Source: an uncultured Eubacteriales bacterium
GTDB lineage: Bacteria > Bacillota > Clostridia > Oscillospirales > CAG-272
Direction of reading: 5' to 3'
Assembly (NCBI GenBank): GCA_905201895.1
Contig: CAJKPX010000004.1
Coordinates: 18,603 to 82,602, forward strand
DNA length: 64,000 nt
Every line of letters starts with the position of its first letter. Positions within the stretch are counted from its first letter, which is position 1. Positions 42,276 through 50,990 of the stretch are shown here, piece after piece. The notes under the pieces were generated by a model. It saw nothing but the letters and a program-made list of their open reading frames with translations, did no database searches and had not been told where the DNA came from. Position numbers and translations under genes: made by a program.

Positions 42276-42306
42276 TTTTCGTTATTTTTCGTTATTTTTC
42301 GTTATT
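42276..42306. repeat. Three tandem copies of a 10-bp AT-rich unit
   Basis: The unit gttatttttc is repeated three times head to tail, overlapping the nnr stop codon on the minus strand. This is a candidate slippage-prone microsatellite. Confidence 0.8.
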
Positions 42307-43807
42307 GGTCACTCTTTTCGCATGACGCGATCATCGAAACCGCAGCGGGGATATGCGCCACCGTATCGGAGGCAAGCATGCTCACAGAGCCCAGGTCACG
42401 CTCGGCAAGCTCGCCCGCAAGACCTGCCAAATAAGCTCCGCAGGCGGCGGTTTTTGGGGTCAGCTCAAGATATCCGAAGAGCCCCGCGAGAATGCCCGAG
42501 AGCACGTCGCCGCTCCCTGCCGTTGCCATACCTGCACATCCGCGGTCAACCAGATAGGTCTCGCGTCCGTCGGTGATCACGGTAGTTGGTCCCTTGAGGA
42601 GGACGGTAACGCCGTATTTTGAGGCAAATTCGGTGGCAATGCCGATGGGATCGTTCAGAATATCTCCGACGGGTCTGCCGCAAAGACGCTCCATCTCCTT
42701 CGGATGCGGAGTGAGCAGAATATCGCTCTTGCTTTGACGCAGAAGATCAAGCTCAAGCTCGGAGAGCGTGTTAAGTCCGTCGGCGTCGATCACAAGTCTT
42801 CCTTCGTAAGACCGAAGAAGGTGTGTGAGAATGGCTGCGTTATCGGGAGATCGTCCCCACCCCATGCCAATGGCAAGCGCACGCTGCCCCGTCAGGGCAA
42901 GGTCGATCCTGTCAAGCGCGGGGAGCATATGCCCCTCGCGGTCGGGAACGGTTGCAAGCGTGCTCTCCAACAGATACGGCGCAACGCTCGGCGCCACCGA
43001 TGCCGGAACGATCAGCTTTGCCACACCGCAGCCGGACCGAAGCGCGGCGCAGCTCATATTGGCGAGCTTGACCGCCCCAGCATAGTCGGTGCATCCGCCG
43101 AGCAGGGATACGTAGCCGTAGCTTCCCTTGTGGGAATCACGCCGACGCGGTTTGAAAAAGTCGGTAAAATCCTGCATTTGTGCAAGATAGAGGCAGTCTC
43201 CGTGGAGATCAATTCCAATATCGACGTTAACGAGCTTGCCAATCTCGTCCTTTGCCTGCCCAAGAAAATGCCCCGACTTATAAAACCCGATCGAAACGGT
43301 GAGATCCGACCGAACACACAGAGGCGAGCGTCCGTTGTCACCGTTGAGACCACTGTTGATATCAACCGAGATCACAGTTGCGCCGCTTGCGTTGATGCGT
43401 CGGATTGCCTCTGCCTCGACCCCCTCGGCTTGTCCGCGAAAGCCCGTTCCAAAGATGCAATCCACGATCTCGTCAAACACGGAGAGGTCGGTTTTTGCAT
43501 CAAAATGCGTAATTTTTACACCGATTTCCTTGCATTTTCCATAATAATAGGCACCGTCCGAGGAAAATGCATCGCCCAGAAGAATGACCTCACAAGGAAC
43601 GTGTGCCTCATGGAGAAGCGCCGCGAGCACGTAGCCGTCCCCCGCATTATTGCCTGAACCGCAAACGATCGCGGTCCTCCCACGCCAAGGGTATGCCTTC
43701 CAAATCGCTTCCCCTGCACGTCGCATCAGCTCTTTGCCCGACGTTCCCCGACGGATGGTTTCGGAGTCGCTCTCGCGCATCACACGAACCGTTGTAACCG
43801 TTTGCAT
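42302..43807 (-). CDS. nnr: Bifunctional NAD(P)H-hydrate epimerase/dehydratase
   Basis: A 501-residue metabolite-repair enzyme restoring damaged NAD(P)H. The N-terminal YjeF epimerase shows CGSGNNAGDGYVLAALL and DCIFGTGFRG. The C-terminal ribokinase-like dehydratase shows AIGMGWG, LLTPHPKEMERL and GMATAGSGDVLSG. GGAGG precedes the ATG at 43807. The two domains are fused as in most bacteria. Confidence 0.96.
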   Translation of the reverse strand: MQTVTTVRVMRESDSETIRRGTSGKELMRRAGEAIWKAYPWRGRTAIVCGSGNNAGDGYVLAALLHEAHVPCEVILLGDAFSSDGAYYYGKCKEIGVKITHFDAKTDLSVFDEIVDCIFGTGFRGQAEGVEAEAIRRINASGATVISVDINSGLNGDNGRSPLCVRSDLTVSIGFYKSGHFLGQAKDEIGKLVNVDIGIDLHGDCLYLAQMQDFTDFFKPRRRDSHKGSYGYVSLLGGCTDYAGAVKLANMSCAALRSGCGVAKLIVPASVAPSVAPYLLESTLATVPDREGHMLPALDRIDLALTGQRALAIGMGWGRSPDNAAILTHLLRSYEGRLVIDADGLNTLSELELDLLRQSKSDILLTPHPKEMERLCGRPVGDILNDPIGIATEFASKYGVTVLLKGPTTVITDGRETYLVDRGCAGMATAGSGDVLSGILAGLFGYLELTPKTAACGAYLAGLAGELAERDLGSVSMLASDTVAHIPAAVSMIASCEKSDQ

Positions 43808-43854
43808 AGCATAGCCTCCTCCGTTTTTTTTGCAATCTGCCCATCATTACATAT

Positions 43855-43883
43855 ATTGTACCACAAAAAAGTCGGGAGGTCAA
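43855..43883 (-). promoter_or_regulatory. sigma-A promoter for nnr
   Basis: On the minus strand TTGACC (43883-43878), 17 bp, TACAAT (43860-43855), 48 bp before the nnr ATG. Confidence 0.75.
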
Positions 43884-43988
43884 TGAAAATTACCATATTT
43901 TTAGGGGTTCCCTTTTTGAAAAATCCGACTATAATATAAATAAGTGATCTTTTCATGCCCGATAGAAGGAAAGGAGTGACTTTTTTGT

Positions 43989-44624
43989 ATGGAACTGATC
44001 CGAATCAGCGAGCGCAAGCTCAAGATCATGCTGACTCCTACGGATATGTGTCACTTTGAGCTTTACGACAGTTGTTTCAACGGAGACAGCGAGGAAATGC
44101 ACCGCGCATTTCGGCTGCTTCTTGAGGAGGTGCGACGTCAAACCGATTTTGAGGGAGACGATCGACACCTCTCAATTCAGTATTTCCCCTCACGTGGCGG
44201 CGGATGCGAAATGTTCATCAGCCGTCTCGGGGACGACGGAGAGAAGCACGTGGCACTCACCGAGGCCTCTCCTCCCTCTCCGAAGGGAAATGAAAAAGCC
44301 ACGGCGCTCGGTCGGCATCTCGGGTGCTTCAGAAGGGATTGCGTTTACCGATTCATCGAGCTCGCCCATCTGCTCCCTGCCTGCAGTCGACTCATTGGAG
44401 TCAGGGCGGTGTGTGAGAGTCACGCCTACCGAGACGAGGTTGGCGATTACCTGCTCTTTCTCACGGTGCTCTCGCCGTCACCCTTCTCGCTCCCCAACGA
44501 GCTGGATTTTCTCGCCGAATATGGGAGTCAGGAAAACGCCGCTCTCCTTCGCCTCTACATAAAGGAGCACGCCAAGCTCATCTCCTCACCCAATGCGGTT
44601 GAAATTCTCGGAGCACTCTGCTGA
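43989..44624 (+). CDS. mecA: MecA-family adaptor protein
   Basis: A 211-residue protein opening with MELIRISERKLKIMLTPTDM, the N-terminal substrate-recognition motif of MecA. MecA delivers substrates to the ClpC-ClpP protease and shuts off competence in Bacillus. The C-terminal half (HLLPACSRLIG ... YLLFLTVL ... EFG/EYGS) matches the Clp-binding domain. A TATAAT at 43930-43935 is a plausible -10, but I see no good -35. GAAAGGAG precedes the start. Confidence 0.9.
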   Translation: MELIRISERKLKIMLTPTDMCHFELYDSCFNGDSEEMHRAFRLLLEEVRRQTDFEGDDRHLSIQYFPSRGGGCEMFISRLGDDGEKHVALTEASPPSPKGNEKATALGRHLGCFRRDCVYRFIELAHLLPACSRLIGVRAVCESHAYRDEVGDYLLFLTVLSPSPFSLPNELDFLAEYGSQENAALLRLYIKEHAKLISSPNAVEILGALC

Positions 44625-44629
44625 CAGGG

Positions 44630-44682
44630 AAAAGGAAAGCGCTCGGAACGCAGTTCCGCAGCACTTTCCTTTTCTTTTTGCA
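44630..44682 (+). terminator. Terminator after mecA
   Basis: AAAAGGAAAG-GCT-GGAAC and GTTCC-AGC-CTTTCCTTTT form a long hairpin with small bulges, followed by CTTTTT. Confidence 0.85.
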
Positions 44683-44707
44683 AAAACACAAGAAAAAGCA
44701 GAGTAAA

Positions 44708-45856
44708 TCAATGTTCGCGACGAATCGTTTCGATTGCTCGAATGAATGCGGAGAGCTGGCTCTGCGTGCTCTCAAAGCCCGGACTGACCCGCACCGCGCC
44801 ACCCAACGGAGTTTGCAGTGTTGCATGACCGAGTGCAGAGCAATGGTATCCCGTTCGCACGCAAAAGCCGAGACGGTCGAGCTCACGTCCTACCCGGTCG
44901 GCAGGAATTCCGTCGAGATTGAAGAGCAGGATCGAGCCCGCGTGGTGCGGTAGGTAGACCGTTACCCCCGCAATTTCCTGCAATCGCTCCCGCAACTCCC
45001 GATTCCATTCACAGATATGCTGATGGATCCGCTCGATGCCGAGTCGCTTCACCGTTCGGATGCCCTCGCAAAGCCCCGCGATTGCAGGGGTGGCAAGCGT
45101 TCCCGCCTCAAAGCGCTCGGGCGCCTCCTCGGGCATACTGCCCTCCAACGAATTATAACCGCTGCCGCCCTCAATCAGTGTTTCGGCATGCACCCCCGAG
45201 CCGAGCAGTAGAAATCCGCTCCCCTGCGGTCCAAGCAGCCCTTTGTGTCCCGGGACACAGAGCGCATCAATCTGCATGCGCTCGGTGTCAATCGGCAAAT
45301 GTCCCGCCGACTGCGCGGCATCGACCACGAACAAAAGTCCACGACGTCGGCAAAGTGTGCCGAGCTCGGTGAGCGGAAGGGTTGACGAGCAGATATTGGA
45401 GGCGTGCGCCGCGATCAACATTCGTGTGCGCGGTTGAATCAACGCCTCGATCGCCGCACAAATTTCGTCTGCCGTGCGATCCCTTTTGTCTGCCATCGTT
45501 GGAAAAACGTCATAGGTGATCTGCCCCGCCTCAGCTAGCTTCCAGATCGGACGAAACACTGCGTTATGCTCCATATCCGAGATCAGAACGTGGTCCCCCT
45601 TGGAGAGCATCCCTTTGATCGCCATGTTGATTGCCATCGTTGCATTTGCGGTAAAAATGACTCTCGTGGGATCAGAAGCTCCGAAAAATGAGGCAATCTC
45701 GCATCGGCAAGCAAAGATTTGCTCCGCTGCGCGCATAGCAAGCACGTGAGATCCCCGTCCCGGGTTTCCGCCGTCACGCCGCATGCATTGCGTGATTGCC
45801 TCGATCACCCCCGGAGGCTTTGGATATGAGGTTGCCGCATGGTCCAGATAGATCAT
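44708..45856 (-). CDS. Cysteine desulfurase-family class V aminotransferase
   Basis: A 382-residue PLP enzyme. It starts MIYLDHAATSYPKPP (ATG at 45856, behind GGAGA). The PLP lysine is in CVPGHKGLLGPQG, the Asp/Gln pair in FVVDAAQSAGH and the active cysteine in RTGYHCSALGH. The last matches SufS/CsdB-like desulfurases, which can also act as selenocysteine lyases. It overlaps the DUF3343 gene by four bases (ATGA), suggesting sulfur or selenium transfer to that small protein. Confidence 0.9.
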   Translation of the reverse strand: MIYLDHAATSYPKPPGVIEAITQCMRRDGGNPGRGSHVLAMRAAEQIFACRCEIASFFGASDPTRVIFTANATMAINMAIKGMLSKGDHVLISDMEHNAVFRPIWKLAEAGQITYDVFPTMADKRDRTADEICAAIEALIQPRTRMLIAAHASNICSSTLPLTELGTLCRRRGLLFVVDAAQSAGHLPIDTERMQIDALCVPGHKGLLGPQGSGFLLLGSGVHAETLIEGGSGYNSLEGSMPEEAPERFEAGTLATPAIAGLCEGIRTVKRLGIERIHQHICEWNRELRERLQEIAGVTVYLPHHAGSILLFNLDGIPADRVGRELDRLGFCVRTGYHCSALGHATLQTPLGGAVRVSPGFESTQSQLSAFIRAIETIRREH

Positions 45857-46101
45857 CGCAGGTCTCCTCCGTGATAGTAAAGCACGCGGATATTGGCATT
45901 CCGCAAAATCCGCTCCACATTTTTCGCCTGCTCGCAGGGGTAAGCCAGCGCGTAAGTGCATCCGCGTCTGTCCTGTAAGGAATCCGCCTTGATGATCTCC
46001 GCGCGGACGGCAGCCATTGCCAGCACGCTCTGCGCCTGCATGCTTTGCGTCATCGAGCCGATCACGGCAACGCATTCCCGATTGTTGGTTTGATTGCGCA
46101 T
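45853..46101 (-). CDS. DUF3343 putative Se/S carrier-like protein
   Basis: An 82-residue protein: VAVIGSMTQSMQAQSVLAM at the N-terminus and two cysteines in GCTYALAYPCEQAKNV. DUF3343 proteins are predicted sulfur/selenium carriers and commonly sit next to class V desulfurases in anaerobes. AGAGGAGG precedes the ATG at 46101. The 4-base overlap with the desulfurase gene indicates coupling. Confidence 0.82.
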   Translation of the reverse strand: MRNQTNNRECVAVIGSMTQSMQAQSVLAMAAVRAEIIKADSLQDRRGCTYALAYPCEQAKNVERILRNANIRVLYYHGGDLR

Positions 46102-46242
46102 TCTCGCACCTCCTCTGCTGTCAGTATATGCCGAAAAAATGCGATCCGTGCTGTGCGGACAATCCGCCCGAGTGTATAAATTAAGCCTTTTGTGTGCATA
46201 CTGTTTATATCACAAAAAAGCAAAAGAAAGGAACATAAAACC

Positions 46243-47538
46243 ATGAATAAACCGCAGATCACACGCTGCTGTGCACGCGAAATTCTCGATTCCAGAGGCA
46301 ATCCCACCGTGGAGGCAACCGTTTTTCTTGCAGACGGAACGGTTGGCGTTGCAAGTGTTCCGTCGGGAGCCTCTACCGGCATCTTCGAGGCATGCGAGCT
46401 CCGCGACGGTGACCGCCGACGCTACGGCGGACGGGGTGTGCTCGAAGCAGCCTCAAACGTTTCCAAGATTATCTCCCCCGCCCTCTCGGGCATCTACGCC
46501 TCCGAGCAATCCGAGGTCGACCGCATCCTTTGCGAGCTCGACGGAACCGAAAACAAGAGCCGACTTGGAGCAAACGCAATCCTTTCGGTCTCGCTTGCCG
46601 CCGCAAGAGCTGCCGCAAATTGGTATCATTTGCCGCTCTACCGCTATCTCGGCGGTGCAGGTGCCGAGCGCCTGCCCGTGCCCATGATGAACATTCTCAA
46701 CGGCGGTGCACACGCTGCAAACAACGTGGAAATTCAGGAATTTATGATCGCTCCCGTGGGTGCCACCTCCTTTGCAGAGGCTTTGCGCATGGGAAGCGAA
46801 ATTTACCATGTGCTCGGCAAGCTCCTGCGCAACGAGGGATATTCCTCAACGGTTGGCGACGAAGGCGGCTATGCTCCCGATCTGCATGACGATGAGGAAG
46901 CACTGGAACTGATCTGCCGCGCCATTGAGGAGAGCGGCTACAACACCGAACAGGTGAAAATTGCACTCGACTGCGCGGCAAGTGAATGGTGCGGCGAGGA
47001 TGGCGGCTACCGACTGCCCAAGCGCGGAAAGACCTACACGCGCACGGCACTGATCGACCGCTGGGAATCGCTCGTGCAAAAATATCCGCTTTTCTCGATC
47101 GAGGACGGACTCGATCAACGCGATTTTGACGGTTGGCGCGAGATGACGGCACAGATCGGAGATCGTGTGATGCTCGTGGGCGACGATCTGTTCGTTACGA
47201 ACGAAAAGCGGCTCTCCGAGGGAATCCGCTGCGGTGCCGCCAATTCGATTCTGATCAAGCCCAACCAGATCGGCACACTCACCGAGGTAATCCGCGTGAT
47301 TTCACTTGCAAGATCGTCGGGATATTCCTTTATTCTTTCGCACAGAAGCGGTGAAACCGAGGATGTGACGCTTGCCGATATTTGCGTTGCGATGGGGGCT
47401 TCGTATATCAAATCGGGCGCTCCATGCCGAAGCGAGCGCGTTGCGAAATATAACCGCCTTTTGCGTATCGAATCGGCACTCGGTGCAAATGCACGTTACG
47501 GATGTGAAAAAAATGCAAATCCGACCCTGAAAAGATAA
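46243..47538 (+). CDS. eno: Enolase
   Basis: A 431-residue enolase converting 2-phosphoglycerate to phosphoenolpyruvate. Family residues are intact: [52 protein letters not shown] (catalytic Lys), SHRSGETED and [20 protein letters not shown]. The C-terminal tail beyond ALG is longer and Asn/Lys-rich. The ATG at 46243 follows AAAGGAAC. It is monocistronic; I could not identify a convincing promoter. Confidence 0.96.
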   Translation: MNKPQITRCCAREILDSRGNPTVEATVFLADGTVGVASVPSGASTGIFEACELRDGDRRRYGGRGVLEAASNVSKIISPALSGIYASEQSEVDRILCELDGTENKSRLGANAILSVSLAAARAAANWYHLPLYRYLGGAGAERLPVPMMNILNGGAHAANNVEIQEFMIAPVGATSFAEALRMGSEIYHVLGKLLRNEGYSSTVGDEGGYAPDLHDDEEALELICRAIEESGYNTEQVKIALDCAASEWCGEDGGYRLPKRGKTYTRTALIDRWESLVQKYPLFSIEDGLDQRDFDGWREMTAQIGDRVMLVGDDLFVTNEKRLSEGIRCGAANSILIKPNQIGTLTEVIRVISLARSSGYSFILSHRSGETEDVTLADICVAMGASYIKSGAPCRSERVAKYNRLLRIESALGANARYGCEKNANPTLKR

Positions 47539-47540
47539 GA

Positions 47541-47580
47541 AAAGGGCTGTCTCAAATTTACAACTTGAGACAGCCCTTCC
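47541..47580. terminator. Bidirectional terminator between eno and radC
   Basis: AAGGGCTGTCTCAA and TTGAGACAGCCCTT form a perfect stem. On the minus strand it continues into TTTTCTTATCTTTT. Confidence 0.88.
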
Positions 47581-47603
47581 GAATTCACAATTCAGTTAAG
47601 AAC

Positions 47604-48467
47604 CTATTCTTCCCTTAAATTCGGAAGTATATGGGGCTCGTCGGCAACGAGCGGTGCACGCTCGCCGTCCCGCCCCGGTAGGAATGGGTAAACGGTGAAG
47701 TCGGTTTGCTCATAGAAGCGCTCGTAGAACGAAGCGTCATATTGCTGTGTAACGGGAGAAACGCGGAAATATCCGTATTTTTCCTGCATAATCGAGGAAT
47801 ATTTGCGGTCGGCAAACACCAGGTGATCCAAAAGTGTCACCTTCATGTTATCCACGTAGGTGCGAAGAACCTCAGTTGTTTCGCGGTCAACGTTTGACGG
47901 AATCGCAAGCCCGTTGGGATGATTGTGCGCCAACAGGATCGCCGACGCTCCCGTTGAAACGATCAGCTCTGCGATCTTTCGCGTCATAATATCGGAGCAG
48001 TTGACAATCCCCTCCGAAATACACTCACAGCCGAGCATATTCAGACGATTGTTGAACAGCATGATGTAGAGGCACTCGTGATCAATCCCGATAAATTTGG
48101 GGTAAATATACTCGGTGATCTTTCCGATCGTATCAAAGCGGAAGGCACGGCGCGGCTCATCGGTGAGATAGCGGCAAAGCAGCTCCGCCGACAGACGAAT
48201 CAGATGCGCGCTGTTCTCCCCCACGCCCTTTACCGATTGCAGATCGCTCACGCTCGCATCGAGCACACCGCGAACCGAGCCGAAGCGCTCGAGCAGCGCA
48301 TGTGCGATTGGGTTGGTGTCGACGCGCGGAACCGAATAATAGAGCAACATCTCCAGCAGCTCGTGATCGGCGCAATGCTTCATGCCGTTTTTGAGAGCGC
48401 TCGTCCTCATGCGCTCGCGGTGTCCGTGATGCACGCCACCTGCCGGCTTTTTATCAATTTCTTTCAT
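47604..48467 (-). CDS. radC: RadC/JAB-domain protein
   Basis: A 287-residue protein with an N-terminal helix-hairpin-helix (DLQSVKGVGENSAHLIRL) and a JAB/MPN metalloprotease-like domain carrying LAHNHPNGLAIPSNVD (HxH...D metal site). RadC proteins are linked to DNA repair or recombination; biochemical function is unsettled. The gene lies 34 bp downstream of the S24 regulator in the same direction. No Shine-Dalgarno sequence is visible before the ATG, which suggests coupling or leaderless-like initiation. Confidence 0.93.
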   Translation of the reverse strand: MKEIDKKPAGGVHHGHRERMRTSALKNGMKHCADHELLEMLLYYSVPRVDTNPIAHALLERFGSVRGVLDASVSDLQSVKGVGENSAHLIRLSAELLCRYLTDEPRRAFRFDTIGKITEYIYPKFIGIDHECLYIMLFNNRLNMLGCECISEGIVNCSDIMTRKIAELIVSTGASAILLAHNHPNGLAIPSNVDRETTEVLRTYVDNMKVTLLDHLVFADRKYSSIMQEKYGYFRVSPVTQQYDASFYERFYEQTDFTVYPFLPGRDGERAPLVADEPHILPNLREE

Positions 48468-48501
48468 AAATAATTATTGCAAAGCCGTTCTGCGAATCGG
48501 C

Positions 48502-49326
48502 TCACTTCCTTTTTAGTTTTCCGATTACACGGCCCTTGCATACCACGCTCGAAAAATCCTTGAGCATGATCGGCGCATACGCTGCGTTGAGCGAGTGCAG
48601 ACGGTCGCCGTCGTAGCGCTTGAAGAAGCCACAACCGTCGAGCAGGAAGATACCGAGCTCGCCCGCCTCCACGCTCTCGGCATTCTGAACCAAGAGAATA
48701 TCTCCGTTGCGGTACTTGGGCTCCATGCTATCGCCGCTGATGCGAAGCGCATAATCGGCATCCATCGTTTTGTCGGTGGCGGGAACCGTAATCACCTCAA
48801 GGCTTGCATCGTCGAGATATTCGCCGACACCTGCCGAAACAGGAAGCTCAAAGAGCTTGAGGTGACGCTTGTCGGTGCGCACCGACACCCCTGCATAGCG
48901 ACCTGCCGACGGGGTCATGCGCAGAACCTTGCCGCGCTTTTGGGGCGCCGAAGCCGCTTCCTCCGAAGCACTCTCCTCATGCTCTGCAGCCATTTCCTCT
49001 GCCCGACGAAGCTCCTGATCCAGCACCGTCTGCAAGAGCGACTGACCCCAACGGTCGAGCGAACGGTAGTGCTCAATCATGGTGATCTCGTCCTCGCTCA
49101 AGGTGTAGTTATTCGTGTTCTCGGGCGTGCCGCTGACAATATACTCAACCGAGCAGCCGAGCGCCGAGCAAAGCGCCACGAGATTGGAGAGCTTTGGCGA
49201 ATCGCTCATGCCTGCCAAAATCTTGCTCAAGGTGCCGAGCGGGATACCCGAGCGCTCTGCAAGCTGCTCGTTGGTGAGCCTTTGTTCATTTTTTAATAAT
49301 TTAATCCGATCAAGATAGGTTTCCAT
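48502..49326 (-). CDS. XRE-S24 LexA-like transcriptional regulator
   Basis: A 274-residue protein with an N-terminal HTH (LTNEQLAERSGIPLGTLSKIL), an acidic linker (about 110-135) and a C-terminal LexA/CI-like S24 autopeptidase. The catalytic Ser lies in ISGDSMEPKY, the Lys in GFFKRYDG, and a possible Ala-Gly cleavage site in PVSAGVGEY. GCGGAGG precedes the ATG at 49326. It is co-oriented with radC and divergent from a small membrane protein, so a DNA-damage or stress-responsive switch is plausible. Confidence 0.9.
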   Translation of the reverse strand: METYLDRIKLLKNEQRLTNEQLAERSGIPLGTLSKILAGMSDSPKLSNLVALCSALGCSVEYIVSGTPENTNNYTLSEDEITMIEHYRSLDRWGQSLLQTVLDQELRRAEEMAAEHEESASEEAASAPQKRGKVLRMTPSAGRYAGVSVRTDKRHLKLFELPVSAGVGEYLDDASLEVITVPATDKTMDADYALRISGDSMEPKYRNGDILLVQNAESVEAGELGIFLLDGCGFFKRYDGDRLHSLNAAYAPIMLKDFSSVVCKGRVIGKLKRK

Positions 49327-49356
49327 TTCTACCTCCGCTTTTCCGATTACGACATT

Positions 49357-49385
49357 ATTATATCACCTTTTTTCGCGTTTGTAAA
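49357..49385 (-). promoter_or_regulatory. sigma-A promoter for the S24 regulator-radC unit
   Basis: On the minus strand TTTACA (49385-49380), 17 bp, TATAAT (49362-49357). Confidence 0.75.
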
Positions 49386-49425
49386 TACTTTTTTGAAAAA
49401 ATTTTCTTTTTTTGGAAAAATCCTA

Positions 49426-49454
49426 TTGACAAATCAAAAAAAGTTTGTTATAAT
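49426..49454 (+). promoter_or_regulatory. Consensus sigma-A promoter for the small membrane protein
   Basis: TTGACA (49426-49431), 17 bp, TATAAT (49449-49454), exact consensus, 42 bp before the ATG. It is 40 bp from the divergent regulator promoter, so one bound repressor could control both. Confidence 0.85.
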
Positions 49455-49495
49455 ATGCTCGTAAGAATTCCAAAATTGGTATTTCGAGGTGGATT

Positions 49496-49822
49496 ATGAA
49501 CACTTATTTTGAACACGAAGGCGAATTCAATTCCAATAAAAGAATAATCGACGCATATCTTGCAGAGCAAACCGTATCAACCGGAGCGTGGAGAGGTCGC
49601 CTTGAGCAGCTTCTTTTCGTTCTGCTCTCAATCGTTCGCGTGCTCACCTGTGCAAAGGCTCGCCGCATCTGCAAGGCAATCTCTCTTGCGGTTTGTCTCG
49701 TTGCATTCGTTGGCGTGATCGGTGCGATGGAGCATGGCACGCTCTCTCTCGGAGCAGGACTTCTGATCGGTCTTGCAATCATTGCAGCCGAGGCACTTTG
49801 CCTGCGTCCTCACCGCTCCTGA
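49496..49822 (+). CDS. Small membrane protein divergent from the S24 regulator, unknown
   Basis: A 108-residue protein. Residues 1-35 are soluble and charged (MNTYFEHEGEFNSNKRII), then hydrophobic stretches at about 38-50, 63-76 and 83-98 predict two or three helices. I do not recognise a family. GAGGTGG precedes the ATG. A consensus promoter facing away from a LexA-like repressor suggests conditional strong expression. Its last 13 bp overlap the end of convergent spoIIP. Confidence 0.7.
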   Translation: MNTYFEHEGEFNSNKRIIDAYLAEQTVSTGAWRGRLEQLLFVLLSIVRVLTCAKARRICKAISLAVCLVAFVGVIGAMEHGTLSLGAGLLIGLAIIAAEALCLRPHRS

Positions 49823-50910
49823 AGCAGTCGAGCCAACGTCTCCCCTACCAAAACCGCGGCGCGTTGCGCCTCGTCAACCGAGTTTGCCGCCGTTCCGATT
49901 TCCAGCAGCAGCGCATGCGGAGCCATCTCTTGATTATAGGAAGAATTCCGCAATGAAACCGGACGGCAAACCGATGCACCGTCGGCGTTGAGCAGCTCTC
50001 GAAGCTGCAGGGCGAGTGCAAGGTTTTCCTCCCAATGATCGAAGGAGGTTCCGTTGCCGTTCGTACCGACAACCGCCATCACCTGTGCGGTTGTTTCCTC
50101 CCCACCCATCTCGGCAACCGAGCGAACAAAGGCTCCGTCGGCGTTTGTGATCGCATCGCGGTGCAGATCAATCACCAGCGAGATGCTTGGATAGCGTTCC
50201 AGATATTCTTCAATCGTCGCATCGGCACGGGCATAAGCACCGCCGAGCGTCGGATCATCGTGCATCACCGTGCAATGAATGGCGGTGATGCCTTTTTGTT
50301 TGAGGGTTTCACAAAGAACTGCCCCAACCGAAAGAATATTCCGAGACTCGTCTCTTGAATAGGTCGCGTCTCCGAGCCTGCCCTCTATGTACCTTGTTCC
50401 GCTCGGCAAAAAAGCCTCGCTCGTGTGCGTGTGCAGAATCAGCACGAGAGGCTCTCCCGCATTGGTTGCCTCAAACAGAATCTCTCTTGCGAGCAACGCA
50501 TCTACACTCGGATGATAAGGTGTTTCATTGTGAATATAATCCCGCCCCAGCGAAAGATAGGCAAGGTCCCTTGAAAGAATTGGAACGGCGTCATTCGGGA
50601 TTTCATCGGTCTCCCCGTCCTTGACCGTGCCATCCCCGTCATCGGGCGCCGCAGTATCGGGGGGGGCAACGGTGTCCGACGGATCGTTATTTTTCACAGT
50701 CTCCTCTCCGTCAAATATACCGCCCAGCCCCCAAAGCCAGGTGCTGCCGCCGTGATCCAGCCAGACCGAGCTGACGGCAAAGGCTGCAAGCAACAACGCA
50801 CAACAGATCAAAAAAATTGCAAAAACGCGGTATTTTCCGCTAAAAGTGCCATCTAAAAGCACGCGCTCCCCCTCGGATGGCAGGGTTCCCTTCACGATTT
50901 GCTTTTCCAT
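49810..50910 (-). CDS. spoIIP: Stage II sporulation protein P
   Basis: SpoIIP is the amidase/endopeptidase of the DMP complex that thins septal peptidoglycan during engulfment. The 366-residue protein has one N-terminal membrane helix (about 28-50), an acidic low-complexity linker, and the catalytic domain with LILHTHTSEAF, VIDLHRDA and LLEIGTAAN (zinc His and Glu). It follows gpr by 80 bp, the conserved gpr-spoIIP order. Confidence 0.96.
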   Translation of the reverse strand: MEKQIVKGTLPSEGERVLLDGTFSGKYRVFAIFLICCALLLAAFAVSSVWLDHGGSTWLWGLGGIFDGEETVKNNDPSDTVAPPDTAAPDDGDGTVKDGETDEIPNDAVPILSRDLAYLSLGRDYIHNETPYHPSVDALLAREILFEATNAGEPLVLILHTHTSEAFLPSGTRYIEGRLGDATYSRDESRNILSVGAVLCETLKQKGITAIHCTVMHDDPTLGGAYARADATIEEYLERYPSISLVIDLHRDAITNADGAFVRSVAEMGGEETTAQVMAVVGTNGNGTSFDHWEENLALALQLRELLNADGASVCRPVSLRNSSYNQEMAPHALLLEIGTAANSVDEAQRAAVLVGETLARLLQER

Positions 50911-50990
50911 TTTCGGTCACGTCCCTTTCGTTTTCTTGCTTCACTCTATGCAAAACGGAAAGGAAATATTCCGAGGATCAGTCGCGCGGC

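Noticed and set aside
46141..46242. A sigma-A promoter for eno
   Set aside because: TATAAA and TATATC sequences occur, but none has an acceptable -35 box at 16-18 bp.
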